Positions 1 through 11,400 of a stretch of 64,000 nt of DNA are shown piece after piece (the stretch's first letter is position 1; the number at the start of each line of letters is the position of its first letter). The DNA is from Brachycybe producta (Eukaryota > Arthropoda > Diplopoda > Playtdesmida > Andrognathidae): positions 883,001 to 947,000 of the forward strand of contig JAUPFP010000018.1 in NCBI GenBank assembly GCA_036925085.1, read 5' to 3'. The notes beneath the pieces are model-generated. The model was not told the DNA's origin. It was given only the letters and a program-made list of their open reading frames with translations, and searched no databases. A program made the translations under genes and the position numbers.

Positions 1-867
1 ATTTTGTTTTTAAATTTTAGTTTTTAATTCTATTTTTAAATTTCAGTTTTGAATTTTATTTTTAAATTTCAGTTTTTAATTTCGTTTTTAAATTTTAGTT
101 TTTAATTCTATTTTTAAATTTCAGTTTTTAATTTTATTTTTAAATTTCAATTTTTAATTTCGTTTTTAAATTTTCGTTTTGAATTCTATTTTTAAATTTC
201 AGTTTTTAATTTTATTTTTAAATTTTATTTTTAAATTTCAGTTTTTAATTTTATTTTTAAATTTTATTTTTTAATTTTATTTTTAAATTTCAGTTTTTAA
301 TTTTATTTTTAAATTTCAGTTTTTAATTTTATTTTTAAATTTCAATTTTTAATTTTATTTTTAAATTTCAATTTTTAATTTCGTTTTTAAATTTTCGTTT
401 TGAATTCTATTTTTAAATTTCAGTTTTTAATTTTATTTTTAAATTTTATTTTTAAATTTCAGTTTTTAATTTTGTTTTTAAATTTTAGTTTTTAATTCTA
501 TTTTTAAATTTCAGTTTTGAATTTTATTTTTAAATTTCAGTTTTTAATTTCGTTTTTAAATTTTAGTTTTTAATTCTATTTTTAAATTTCAGTTTTTAAT
601 TTTATTTTTAAATTTCAATTTTTAATTTCGTTTTTAAATTTTCGTTTTGAATTCTATTTTTAAATTTCAGTTTTTAATTTTATTTTTAAATTTTATTTTT
701 AAATTTCAGTTTTTAATTTTATTTTTAAATTTTATTTTTTAATTTTATTTTTAAATTTCAGTTTTTAATTTTATTTTTAAATTTCAGTTTTTAATTTTAT
801 TTTTAAATTTTATTTTTTAATTTTATTTTTAAATTTCAGTTTTTAATTTTATTTTTAAATTTCAGTT
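1..867. repeat. AT-rich minisatellite with higher-order period
   Basis: The stretch is built from roughly 26-bp units of the form T5-AA-T4-A-T5-AAA-TTTCAG, with shorter variants lacking TTTCAG. On top of this, positions 1-342 recur almost unchanged at 469-810, a 468-bp higher-order period that keeps unit-specific variants such as TTTTGAATTC. The array starts before the window edge and stops abruptly near 867. It has no coding potential. Confidence 0.95.
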
Positions 868-1074
868 TTATCATTATGTAAAATATGAAATTTTATAAAC
901 ACATAATAGCGCGAATAAAATTCTGGGGTGGCGCCGCACATGCGCAGAAAAATTCTGTCACAAGTTAATTGCTCAGTTTCCCTTCTGTATATCTCCTTGT
1001 TCTGTGCTATAGATGGCTCATGAGTAGTGAATTATTGTAAATAAATTCGTTACAGAGATTTTTCTTTCCAAATA

Positions 1075-1310
1075 AATTTTTAACAAGTAAAAAATAAAGA
1101 ATGTTAATGTGATTGTTAAGTGTCGTCTGCTTAAAGTTGGGTCATTTTCAAACGCATAAAAAGCTTATTTTGAAAAAATATCAATATGAAAATACATTGA
1201 AAGGATTGAGCTACCCCCCCCCCTGGTCTAAGTTTCTAAAACACATTCAAGTTTCTCTTCATTTTGCATCTGAAAGACGAAATAATTAGACACTTTATTT
1301 ACACTTCATA
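1075..1310. mobile_element. Element A copy 1 (partial)
   Basis: This copy carries the internal block CTGCTTAAAGTTGGGTCATT and the right arm with the inverted form of the family signature (TTTCTAAAACACATTCAAG). The left arm is missing or too diverged to see. Confidence 0.75.
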
Positions 1311-2029
1311 TAAAAAAATTTTTGATTCCTCATTTCCTGGTTTGTTCAGGTGTTTTCTTTTTTCTTTAATTAAACAGTTGTTTAAAACTAGACAGTAGTT
1401 AATGTAAAAATTAATAACAAAAAAATAATGTTGTCGAACAAGACCATTTATAATTAAACACTCGTTGAAAAAAGAAGACTCAATAAAAAAAAAGTTGAAA
1501 ACATTTCTCACAATTTTTCTAATCATAGTACATTAGTAGAATAGTAATCAGCAGCAATAAGATTAAATTACAATCTATATGAATGAGAAATTTTTTTCCC
1601 AAGGTCTCTTAAATAGAAAAAAAGTTGATGATGGAACAACGAAAAAACAAACGGGAAGTAAGTGGACAAGAGAAATTCTTATTGCTAAATTAGAATTAAT
1701 AAGAAAACAGTGCCCAAAGACATAGGGGGAAGGAGGAGGGGGGGGGGGGATAGAGAAAAAGTGACAGTAAAGGTGAATGACCCCCTAAATCATGAGCCAC
1801 TGGTAAAAGCAAGGCCGAACTTCAAGAAGAAAACTTGCCACTTAATTAAAACTTGAACCAGGGGTGGGGAAAATATCGTTTTTAATCATAAATTGGAATT
1901 TTTTTTTAAAAAAAATTTAAATTACATTTATTTTAATTATTTAAAAATTTCTTTAAAAAAAAAACCGTTCCTTCATCAACTGAAATTCCAAACAGAAAAA
2001 AAAAAGATTGAGAGGGAGGCTATTTTATC

Positions 2030-2290
2030 CAACTTGAAACTTCGAAGTATTTTAGAAACTAGAAGAGTCATCTCACAAATTCACAATTACTTAAAGGTTA
2101 AATTATTTTATGTTGATATCTTTTAAAATAACCTTTTTTTAATATTTTTTTTAATTTTTATCAATAAAAATGTTATTTTTTAAAAGATAATATTATAAGA
2201 TAATATTAAAGATAATATTAAGTGATTCAGTTATCCATCTCGTTTCTAAAACACTTTCATTTTCTCATTTTTCTTATGTTTTTAATAGAA
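2030..2290. mobile_element. Element A copy 2
   Basis: The left arm has TTTTAGAAACTAGAAGAG followed by the TTGATATCTTTTAAAATAA block. The right arm has CGTTTCTAAAACACTTTC in inverse orientation. The centre is short and AT-rich. Confidence 0.75.
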
Positions 2291-2334
2291 CAGGTGTTTT
2301 TCAAACACTTAATCATTTCGCCTTTCAACAGCAA

Positions 2335-2660
2335 AAATTTAAAAAAAACACTAGAAAGTGGTCTAGAAACTAGAATGTTAGCTCAGTTACGTAAGCATAT
2401 TTTCGTGCAGATATCTTTCAAAATAAACTTTATATAGACCAAAGTTTTTTTAAAAACAATAGCGACTGCTAAGCGTCGTCTCTTTAAAGTTGGATAAAAA
2501 GCTTATTTTGAAAGATTTAAATATGAAAATACCCATAAGTGATTGTTTTACCTTTCTAGTTTCTAAAACACATTCAAGTTTCTCTTCATTTTGTATCTGA
2601 AAGACAGAATAATCAAGAGTTTGAGAAGCGATTTAGACTTTTAATGCCACCTTAAATAAC
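2335..2660. mobile_element. Element A copy 3 (nearly complete)
   Basis: Both arms and the centre are present: GTCTAGAAACTAGAATG, ATATCTTTCAAAATAAAC, then the inverse TTATTTTGAAAGAT and TTCTAGTTTCTAAAACACA. The right end reads GCCACCTTAA, the terminal motif seen in several copies. Confidence 0.85.
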
Positions 2661-5419
2661 TTGATTTTTATGGTGAAGGTTTTTTCATCAAATTGTAATT
2701 AAATCAAGTTGATTTTAATGAGGAAAAAAAATCAATTTAAATTCAATTTATTTAAATATAAATTCAAATTTACTTGAATCCTTTAAAGCAGGATTTCAAC
2801 ATAAGAACCCCAACACTTCAGGGTTATTGAATAAAACAAGAGGGGTTTTCTATTTTGAAATCCAGCTCTGCGAGATTAAATTGAAGCTGAATTTCTTAAG
2901 TTTCCTTCTTGAATTTGTGCCTTTCAGTTACACATTTACAACGAGATAGAAAACCTCATCGTCTTATCTGAAGGCATGAATGGAATGCCAAAGTCATGGC
3001 CATGCCTCAATCGAACCAACCAACCACCCACCACCTGTTCAAAAACGTTTCTTCTTTTTTTTGTTGGGTGAAACTTTTATAGAAAACAAACTTTATGAAC
3101 CGGTCGGAACACAGAATATTAAATTAAAACCCTTTACCTGATGCAATAAAAAAAAGTTGAGAAAAAAATACAAAAAAAAAAAAAACGGAAACTTCTTTTA
3201 GTTTTGTAAAATGTTAAGGTGATCCACCAAATTAATACAAGAAGGACACTTCCGGAATAGTAGCCGCAGGGGGGCATATTTAAGACAACATTTTGAACTT
3301 TCATCACAAAATTTCGCTTAGAATCAACACTTTGACATATTTGACCCACATTCAAGAAGAAAACTTAGCACTTGGAAGTTTTTACTTTAAACCTCTAAGT
3401 AAGGTGTCAACATAGAAAAATCCTAGTTTATTTTGTACCCATGAACAGCGAAAGTGGTTGGTTCTATGTTGGAACTTGGAACCCAAGCTAAAAGACCCTT
3501 CTTTTAAGTTAAAAACTCAATCAAATGTCAAGTTTTTGACATGACATGACTGTTGGATGTTTTGAGCATCGTTTCCACTTGTACTTATGAGTCTGTAATG
3601 CATGAATGTGACTGTAAACACATCTTCATAGAAACATACATGAATCCAGATTTATGCACCGTATTTGATGGTTCGAAAGATTCGGGGAGTTTCGAGAACC
3701 TTTTAGGATTCGGATTCGACCCACCTTTAGTTTCCAGTATTGAATTATAAACTTTTCTGTACCAAATATAATTAAATACAAAATGGTGAGGTTTTTTTTT
3801 TTTTTGTTTAAAGTATTTTGTACAAACCTAATTCAAAACCAGCCGATACTCAAAATGCCCCGAGATGAAACTCTCCAGTAGAAATCCCACTGAGAGTTAC
3901 TAACTTCACTAACGGCCACCTTTCTAACCAAGTTTCCCTCAAATAGTCAGCTCAAACTTACTAATATTCATTGACAAATGTAAATACAGTTGACAACATA
4001 CCCTCCCTGAGTCTCAAGAACCATTTTAGAAGAGCAACTTTTTATATTAGTCTAAGTCGTTTTTTTTTTTTGGTGAATTATCTGAGCAAAGTCCTTATTT
4101 ATTTATTCACTGATTCACTTAACATCTGATCAAATGCCAAAAAAAAAAATGATGAGGTCAAAAAAAAAAAAAAAAGTAACAAATTGGATTCAGTTTCATC
4201 ACTACTTTTGTATATCTATGTTTCGGATTTTTTATATATATATACATTTAATGGAACAATAGACACACAAAAAAGAGGGAAGTATGGTTCAAAAGAACCA
4301 AAAAACAAAAAAAAAGAGAATCACGACTCAATTGATGACAATTATATTTAAAACGAACATTGCACCACACAGACGGTCCAAAACTTTGAAACCCACTTGA
4401 AGAGCAAGTCCCAAATTCCCAATTTTTGGAGATACCATTCAATATAGGCCTACTATCCACCACAACCATGACAGGTTGTGTCTACACACAAAATAGCACC
4501 TAAAACATCCAAAAACATGCGGAAACGAAAGGCTTCTTCACACCTTGTACTAGTTCAAAAACCTCTCCACCTCCTCCTGTTTAAATTGAAAAAAAACATA
4601 TGAAAAATTGGGTGGTAGACAGGCTTAGGCTAGTGGAATAATGAATGACAAGCCTTCCACACATCCACTATCCTATACCAAATACTAGGGCAAACACTGC
4701 AGCCAGTACTGTCCCAGAAATTTACATTAGGATAGTAACTATCTATCTCACTAGATAGCTACGCTACTACTCTATTTACTATCCTTAAAGCGGCCATCAC
4801 TCTGGCTATTTCCCCCCCCCCCCCAAGATTCCGTGCAAGAAATAAGTAAAACATTGCAGAGTTTCTGGCAACAACAAAAACGACAACCAGCGTTTACTGT
4901 AAAGACGGTGTGCAACAAACCACTTTTTTGCAAGAGTATTATGACATTTGCAATTGTAATTAAATCAAAGACACTAATTTGAGGTGAATCTTGCTTTAAA
5001 TATTGCCAATGTGACAGCAAATTAACCTAGAAGAACCCAATACCCCAACCTAAACCTTTACAATGGTGTTTTAAGGGGTTTATGACATATAACACACTAC
5101 CAAATTTAAATATGTGTGTCTAGGCCACTCCCATCCACCATGGATCCTCAAAATACAAAAAAAAATCTGGAATTTAAAATTAAAGTTTCACATAATTTGC
5201 ATTCAGAATGAATATTTAGAAATTGCAGACAATAAATATTCTTGTTTCTTACAGTAGAAATTAACAAATAAGTAAAATGACTTATTTTGTTGGAAAATTA
5301 AATAATGAAAAATGTAACCACAAGAAGAGTATTTCAAAAATAAAGTAAAAAAACTGAGACATTTTTTTTCCCAAATAAACATAAATAACCAACTATGGTT
5401 ATTTCGCATTTCAGGTGCA

Positions 5420-5745
5420 AACCAGAATTTGCAAGTGTTTTAGAAACTAGAAGGCAGCTTACGTAATATAGTATTTTTCATGTTGATATCTTTCAAAATA
5501 AACTTTTTTTTATAGACAAAAATAATAATAATAATAAATAGTCAGCTTTAAAGTTGGATCATTTTCAAACTGACATAAAAAAAATAATTTAAAACCCATC
5601 AACGTGAAAATAAAACTAAAGAAATTGAGCTACAGTGATTAATCAAACACTTTCAATTCAAAGTTTCCCTTAATTTTGTTCCTCAAAAACAGAACAATCA
5701 GCTCGAGTGGCATTTACGCTTTCGAAACACATTTCCAGAAGAAGA
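5420..5745. mobile_element. Element A copy 4
   Basis: The left arm starts with GTGTTTTAGAAACTAGAAGG and continues into GATATCTTTCAAAATAAAC. The right arm is diverged but keeps AGAACAATCAGCTCGAG and GCATTTACGCTTT. Confidence 0.8.
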
Positions 5746-6220
5746 AAAAAAAAATGGGAAACGGCCTGAGCATTTATGTTTTTTTCATGTTGTCCATGAA
5801 ATAATTTTTAATGGACCAGTGCATCCTTCAACAGGCTCACACACTATAAACGACCAATTGTTACCTACCTTCCACAACCCCATTCATATTACAACACTGC
5901 CCGATCAGGACTCAACTAGAGCCTAGGCTAGAATCTTCTATGGAAAACCATGACCTGAATGTGGTCACCGACTTTCTAAATCCATTGGATTTCAATTGAA
6001 ATTCCATAGTACGATATTTGACCACATTTGACCGAACCCCACCTTGACTGTACAGTGTTAATTAAGTATTTTTCAACATCAAGGTCATTCAGGAAAGGGG
6101 GGGGGGGCATAAAAGTCCATTGACAACCTGTCCATTGAAGTCACAAGTCCAAACAAAGTTCACAATTTTCAAGTCGGCAGGCCAACTTGCCAATGGAAAT
6201 GGCAAATGGCCCATTCCGCC

Positions 6221-6292
6221 AGGGACCAGGACTCGTATCCCGGGACCTCGAATACCACAAGCGGAGACTTTCTCCACTGTGCTACCGAGGCA
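6221..6292 (-). repeat. tRNA-derived SINE head (pol III A and B boxes)
   Basis: Read on the minus strand the segment resembles a tRNA 5' part. An A-box-like TAGCACAGTGG is followed about 40 bases later by a T-arm/B-box segment, GGTCCCGGGATACGAGTCC, close to the canonical GGTCCCGGGTTCGAGTCCC. There is no convincing anticodon stem or 3' acceptor half, so this is not a functional tRNA. A tRNA-related SINE, whose tail would lie at about 6120-6220, is the best reading. Confidence 0.6.
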
Positions 6293-7764
6293 GATCTGCA
6301 AAACCTTCATTGAACAACACACGACTCTGAAAAATTCTAAACTAAAAATGATTTCATTTTCACTTTCGCATTCCATAACTCAACATTATGACGTTGACGC
6401 TATTATTATTATTTACCATAATTACAAAAGAAAATAAAAAAATAACGTTCAATGTGACCATGAAAAGAATTAAAAGTTTCTCAGAATGTTTACACACGTA
6501 ATTAAAAAGCTTAATTATTAATTATCACATGAAAAGTAAAAAAGAGAAGAAAAAACAGCGAACGATAAAATATTTTTTTCTTTCAAGGTTTCTTAATAAT
6601 TTCGTTATTTAAAAAATAAAAGCGCGCGGTATAACAATGATCGTATATGCCGCAAATGCGATGCGCAAAAGCCGCATGAAAACGGAACAACGCCCGGTCT
6701 TTTGATAAGGCAACACTTCACTCACCCATAAACCTCCTTTGAATCAGTTGTCAATCAAATGTTTCTTCATTTTTTGATGAAATAATAATAGTACAGTCTA
6801 GTTTGCATTGCAACAGACAATAAAACTCAAATATATTCACAATTAAATATGTTTTTCGTCATTTAACCAGTTGCGCGAAACTTTAATCCGAGACCAACAA
6901 CCACCTTACAAACACAAATAACCGCCAAGAATGAAATTTACACGACTTCAGCTGTGAAAAAGAAACGCATTCATACGTTTGCGGATGCGAGAGTTGTGTG
7001 CTACGTAAGAAGCTTGCTGACAGCTTTGAACTACGTAAGATGACGTAAACAGATTCATTTGCGGAGTTCACGTAACTCTTCGTACACAGAAAACAAGTCA
7101 TCTGTTAGACAGCATAGATAGTCGCGCCATCTAGGAACAATAACACAGACTATGTTTTATGTATAGATACAGGATGCTACAAAAGTGAACGTGACAACTT
7201 TATAAATTATAAGTAAATTGATTGCAACACAAATAGAAAAAATACAAAAAAATTAACCTGTTTTTTTAGAAAATAGAATAGCAGAAGCTTATGTTTGAAA
7301 CACTTTCATGAAGTACTTTTCAAATTACTGTAATTTTTTTATTATTATTTTAGATAAATATTATTTTAGATAAATAATAAAAAAATTACAGTAATTATTT
7401 GAAAATAACCCTGTTAGAAATATTTGCAAAAATTTCATAGAAAAAAGTTTGCAGAAAATCTGCAAGTTTCTTTGGCCCCCACTATTTTGCAAAACATTTG
7501 TAACATTTTTGTAGATTTCTGTAGAATACGACTGTAGTACAGATATTTTCTGCAGAAATCCACAGAAATACTGCAAACGTTGTTTTACAAAAGAGAGGTG
7601 TGAAAAACTTGCAGAACATCTGGAGACTTTTGAGAGTTTCTGCGTTATATTTCTAACAAAGAAAATATCATGAAACCTTTATGCTAAAAAATATAAAATT
7701 TAATTAACATTTAAATGTTATAAAAAGTTTATTTAAAAAATGGTAAGAAAATACTTAGAATATT

Positions 7765-8048
7765 TAAGATGGTTTATAAACCGGCTGATTTTCAAACTCT
7801 GGCTATTCTGTCTTTCAGGAGCAAGTGTTTTAGAAAGTAGAAGGGTAGCTCAACCACTTAAGAAGAAACTCAAAACAAACTTTTTATAGACAAAATTCAA
7901 ATATTATCGTCTGCTTAAAGTTGGGCCGTTTTTAAACTCGTATAAAAAAAACTTATTTTGTCAGACAACGTGAAAATACCATCATGGGATTGAGTTTGAT
8001 CAGATCACAGTTCGAGAGGCACAGTTTACACTTTGAAACCACCTTAAC
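7765..8048. mobile_element. Element A copy 5 (both termini visible)
   Basis: The copy begins TTAAGATGGTTTATAAACCG and ends TGAAACCACCTTAA. The ends are thus inverted versions of each other, each bounded by TTAA. The internal signature GTTTTAGAAAGTAGAAGGGT is present, and the centre keeps GTCTGCTTAAAGTTGG. Confidence 0.85.
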
Positions 8049-8449
8049 TACTATTAATACTAAACGTTTCAAACGTTAACTTAATAAACCAAACGTTATT
8101 GAGCCACTTTTAAATTTTTCTTCATGAGAATTTGTATAAAAATACGTAATTAAAAAAAAAGTTAAATAAGATTTATTATAACTCACTTTATTCCATTATA
8201 TAAGGAGCTTATAATTATATAATAGTATAATAATAATAATAATAATAATATGCATAATTAACTTTATGCAATCAATTTGAATGAAAATCACAAATCGATA
8301 AGGCACTTCAAAATTTTATATTTTGTTGAAAAATTGATAAATAAATTAATTCAAACACAAAACTGTCTCTCTCAATTAAATGTGTTCGTAACGCGAAATC
8401 AACGCAAAAAATAACTCGAATACATGAAAATGACTTGATAGTAAGCAAT

Positions 8450-11400
8450 TTATGCCTGCGCGTATTTCAGTAACTGTTTGTATTCTTCAAGAAAAGTGTT
8501 TTCCTCTTCTAAAGTCAAATCCAGATGAGCTTCGTCGTCATCGGTGATGTCGGAACGCAACCGACCAAGAGCCTCGTTCTCTAACTGCATCCGTTTTCCT
8601 CTTTCAGCCGCAGATTCACCTAAAAACATTTCGCCCATGTTTAAAAAAAATATATAAATCAAATGCAATCGCTTCACTGACCACTGGATGAAGAAAGAGC
8701 TCCCGCCAAGGCATCGAAAAGAACACCACCAGATGCCAAAAGTTCTTCGATCGCCGCTTCGACGTTGCCACCGTGCTTAGAAAGAGACGTCCGAGCTGCC
8801 ACCATGTCAAATCCACACGATGCGACCTACGTACAACAAAATACAAATAGAAACGACGCCGAAAACACGCAACAACTTTCCGAACTTTCATTTGAGTGCC
8901 GAAACCAGCTCAAATTTCTTTCACAGAAGTACAGCAGAAACAATTTAACACGAAATGCATTTTCGGTTACATACCTCGAGTATCATCTTTTTCTATGTAT
9001 TTTTTAGCATGAACAACCCAACACAACATTTTTTGGATCGCGACACATTTTCTAACACATAATAAAGTTAGGGTACTCTGATTTTTCTGTTTTTCACGCA
9101 TAAAACGAAAAGAAGCTTGAACGTGTTTTAGAAACTAGAAAGGTAGCTCATTAAAAGTTTATTCTGAAAGGTATCAATATTAAAAAATCATTCTAGTTTC
9201 TAAAACACTTTCAAAGTTTCTCTTAATTTTCCTTACTTAAAGACTGAATAATCAAGAGTTTGAATGCCTTAAGGGCCAGTTTTCCAAATTTGCATTAAGA
9301 TAGTGTCTTTACAAAACCATTTTCATACAGAAGAAACATTTAACTGAGTGGGAACGTTTTCTACATTTTCTTTGAAAAGCGGTGCAAGCGCCATCCATCT
9401 CACTTTGCCAAAACGACGTCTGTTTATCTCCTCTTAACATGAAGTTCCGTTAATACGAAAAAAATATTCTCATCCCTTCCATTTCGTGTTTCAACAATTT
9501 CCACCGTATATCCTACCTGAGCTATCATTTCATCTGTGATAGACTGAGCACTCGTAGCAAGTTTCAATAGATCTGGATTGTCTTGAATAATCTAAACAAA
9601 AACAAACAAATGAAAATTAAATGACAAAATGACAGGAAACTTTTCCATTGCTTCAACCTGAACGGCAAGCGAGATGCTGTTATTCGACTGTTTCAATGCT
9701 TCGCTAGCAGTCGATGCAGGATACCCCATCGAGATAAGGTTGTTGTAAAAATCAACATTAACCCTTATAAGATAAACGACGGAAAGTTTAAACAAGAGTT
9801 ATCGTAATACGAACGGTAAAGAGACACCTAATTTCTACGTACCATTCACCGTTGGCAGTCTTGCCGAGAAACTGCGCCATTGCTTTTTTCTTTCTCTCTT
9901 TTACTTCCTTCTTACGCTGCTCTTCTTTATCTTTCTTATGAGTCAACAAGAAGCTGATGGCCAATTCCACATCACCACCACTGTTACGCAAACCCAATCG
10001 AGCTTCGGAGGCACTGTGCCCCAAAGCCATAACTAAAACAAGAAGAAATCAAAGGTCACAGGTGATGAAATATCTAACTAATTACGAAATGGCGTTAAAA
10101 CCAGTTGTGGCTTCTTCAACTCCACTTGTGTTCGGTCCTTTTTCGTGAAATAAATTATATTTAAGTAATTTAGCTCAAAAAAGATGGACGAAAATGCTGA
10201 CTTTTTTTTGTTTTTGTTCCCATAAACAAAGCTTCAATCTGAACAAAGTCATAAATGCTAAAGTTTAAAATACCGGAATCACTTCCATTAAATAGCCACA
10301 GTCCATATCTAGGTGCTGAGAAAGGTTTATAGGGATATCTTTAAAAATAAACTTTTCATAGCATATGTAAAAGGCGGTCGCCGCTTTTCTCCAATTTTGT
10401 TTTCATAAAACGTTTATTTTAAAAGATATCATTGTGAAAATTGTCTTCATATGTTTCGTTTACTCTTCTATAGTTTCAAATGACTCTCAAAATGCTTTCA
10501 TAACTTGATTTAATCGTTTTGCTGCACACCGTTAATCCCAAAAGGAATAAAACTAAATTTCACCTTCGCAAAGTTTTCCATCATCGACTTTTAAGCTTTT
10601 CAGTTCAGATTCGACCTGAAATAACAAAATTTGACGTAAAACAATCGGAACAAAAATCGAAAAAAAGCTGACGAACATCGTTGAACAGCTTCTGCGCCCA
10701 GCTTAACTGTCTTCGATGGAATGCTGCGATCCCCTGAAGCAAATGCAGTCGAACCAAGATCGCCGATTCACTGCCAGTAGCTCCCTAAAGTACAAAAAAA
10801 CGGCTCATAATTCGAATAAATAACATTATCGAATGTTTCTTCTTCGTTTTACCTTCACTGCTTGCAGTCTCTCGAGGTTGGGACCGTAGCTTTTACGCAA
10901 ACAATCTTCACAAGTTTTTAGTCTTGACTCTTCGAAAAAAAAAATAAAAGCTTCAAATAACGAACGCCAAAGTGGGACAACAACTAAAAAGAGCTAAACA
11001 TAGCTAAATTAAATAAATTCCAGTTTTAGTTTACGTTTATTTAGCCAGATTCAGCAATTCTTATTATTTACTGTGAAAAACGTATAACACAAATTTTATG
11101 AGAATTTTACGCTACGATATTCTAAAAGACCAGACATAAAATACAGTTTGTGTTATCCGATCTATCTTGCTGCTGCTTTCATGTTAAACGGATTGCACAG
11201 TTTTTTGTTGTTGTTTGGAATGTTTCTTATACCGGCATCGGGTAAATCTTCTATGCTCTTAAGGCATAGATAACACCAAGTAATATCCAAACAGAGAAGA
11301 GCGTAATTATCAACTAGGCTCAAAATGTCGGCCGAACACTTCCTATAAAAAAAGTATCATTTGAAAATCAAGAGTGACTACGAGTACAAGAGGTAATTTA

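Larger units (their letters stand above)
868..8449. other. Gene-free repeat-bearing interval upstream of the window's first gene
   Basis: No exon with recognisable homology was found on either strand. It contains five copies of element A (listed separately), a tRNA-derived SINE head near 6.2-6.3 kb, homopolymer G and C runs (near 1206, 1739, 4810 and 6099) and AT-rich unique sequence. Part of 8.1-8.45 kb should be the 3' untranslated region of NUB1, which ends at 8450 on the minus strand. Confidence 0.7.

Noticed and set aside
1..867. CRISPR-like regular array
   Set aside because: Units are contiguous, without unique spacers, in a eukaryotic genome; it is a minisatellite.
6221..6292. Functional tRNA gene
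   Set aside because: Only the A-box and T-arm are tRNA-like; the acceptor stem and anticodon arm do not fold.
6089..6437. Opposed open frames of about 95-105 codons
   Set aside because: They overlap a tRNA-derived SINE head and have no homology or splice context.
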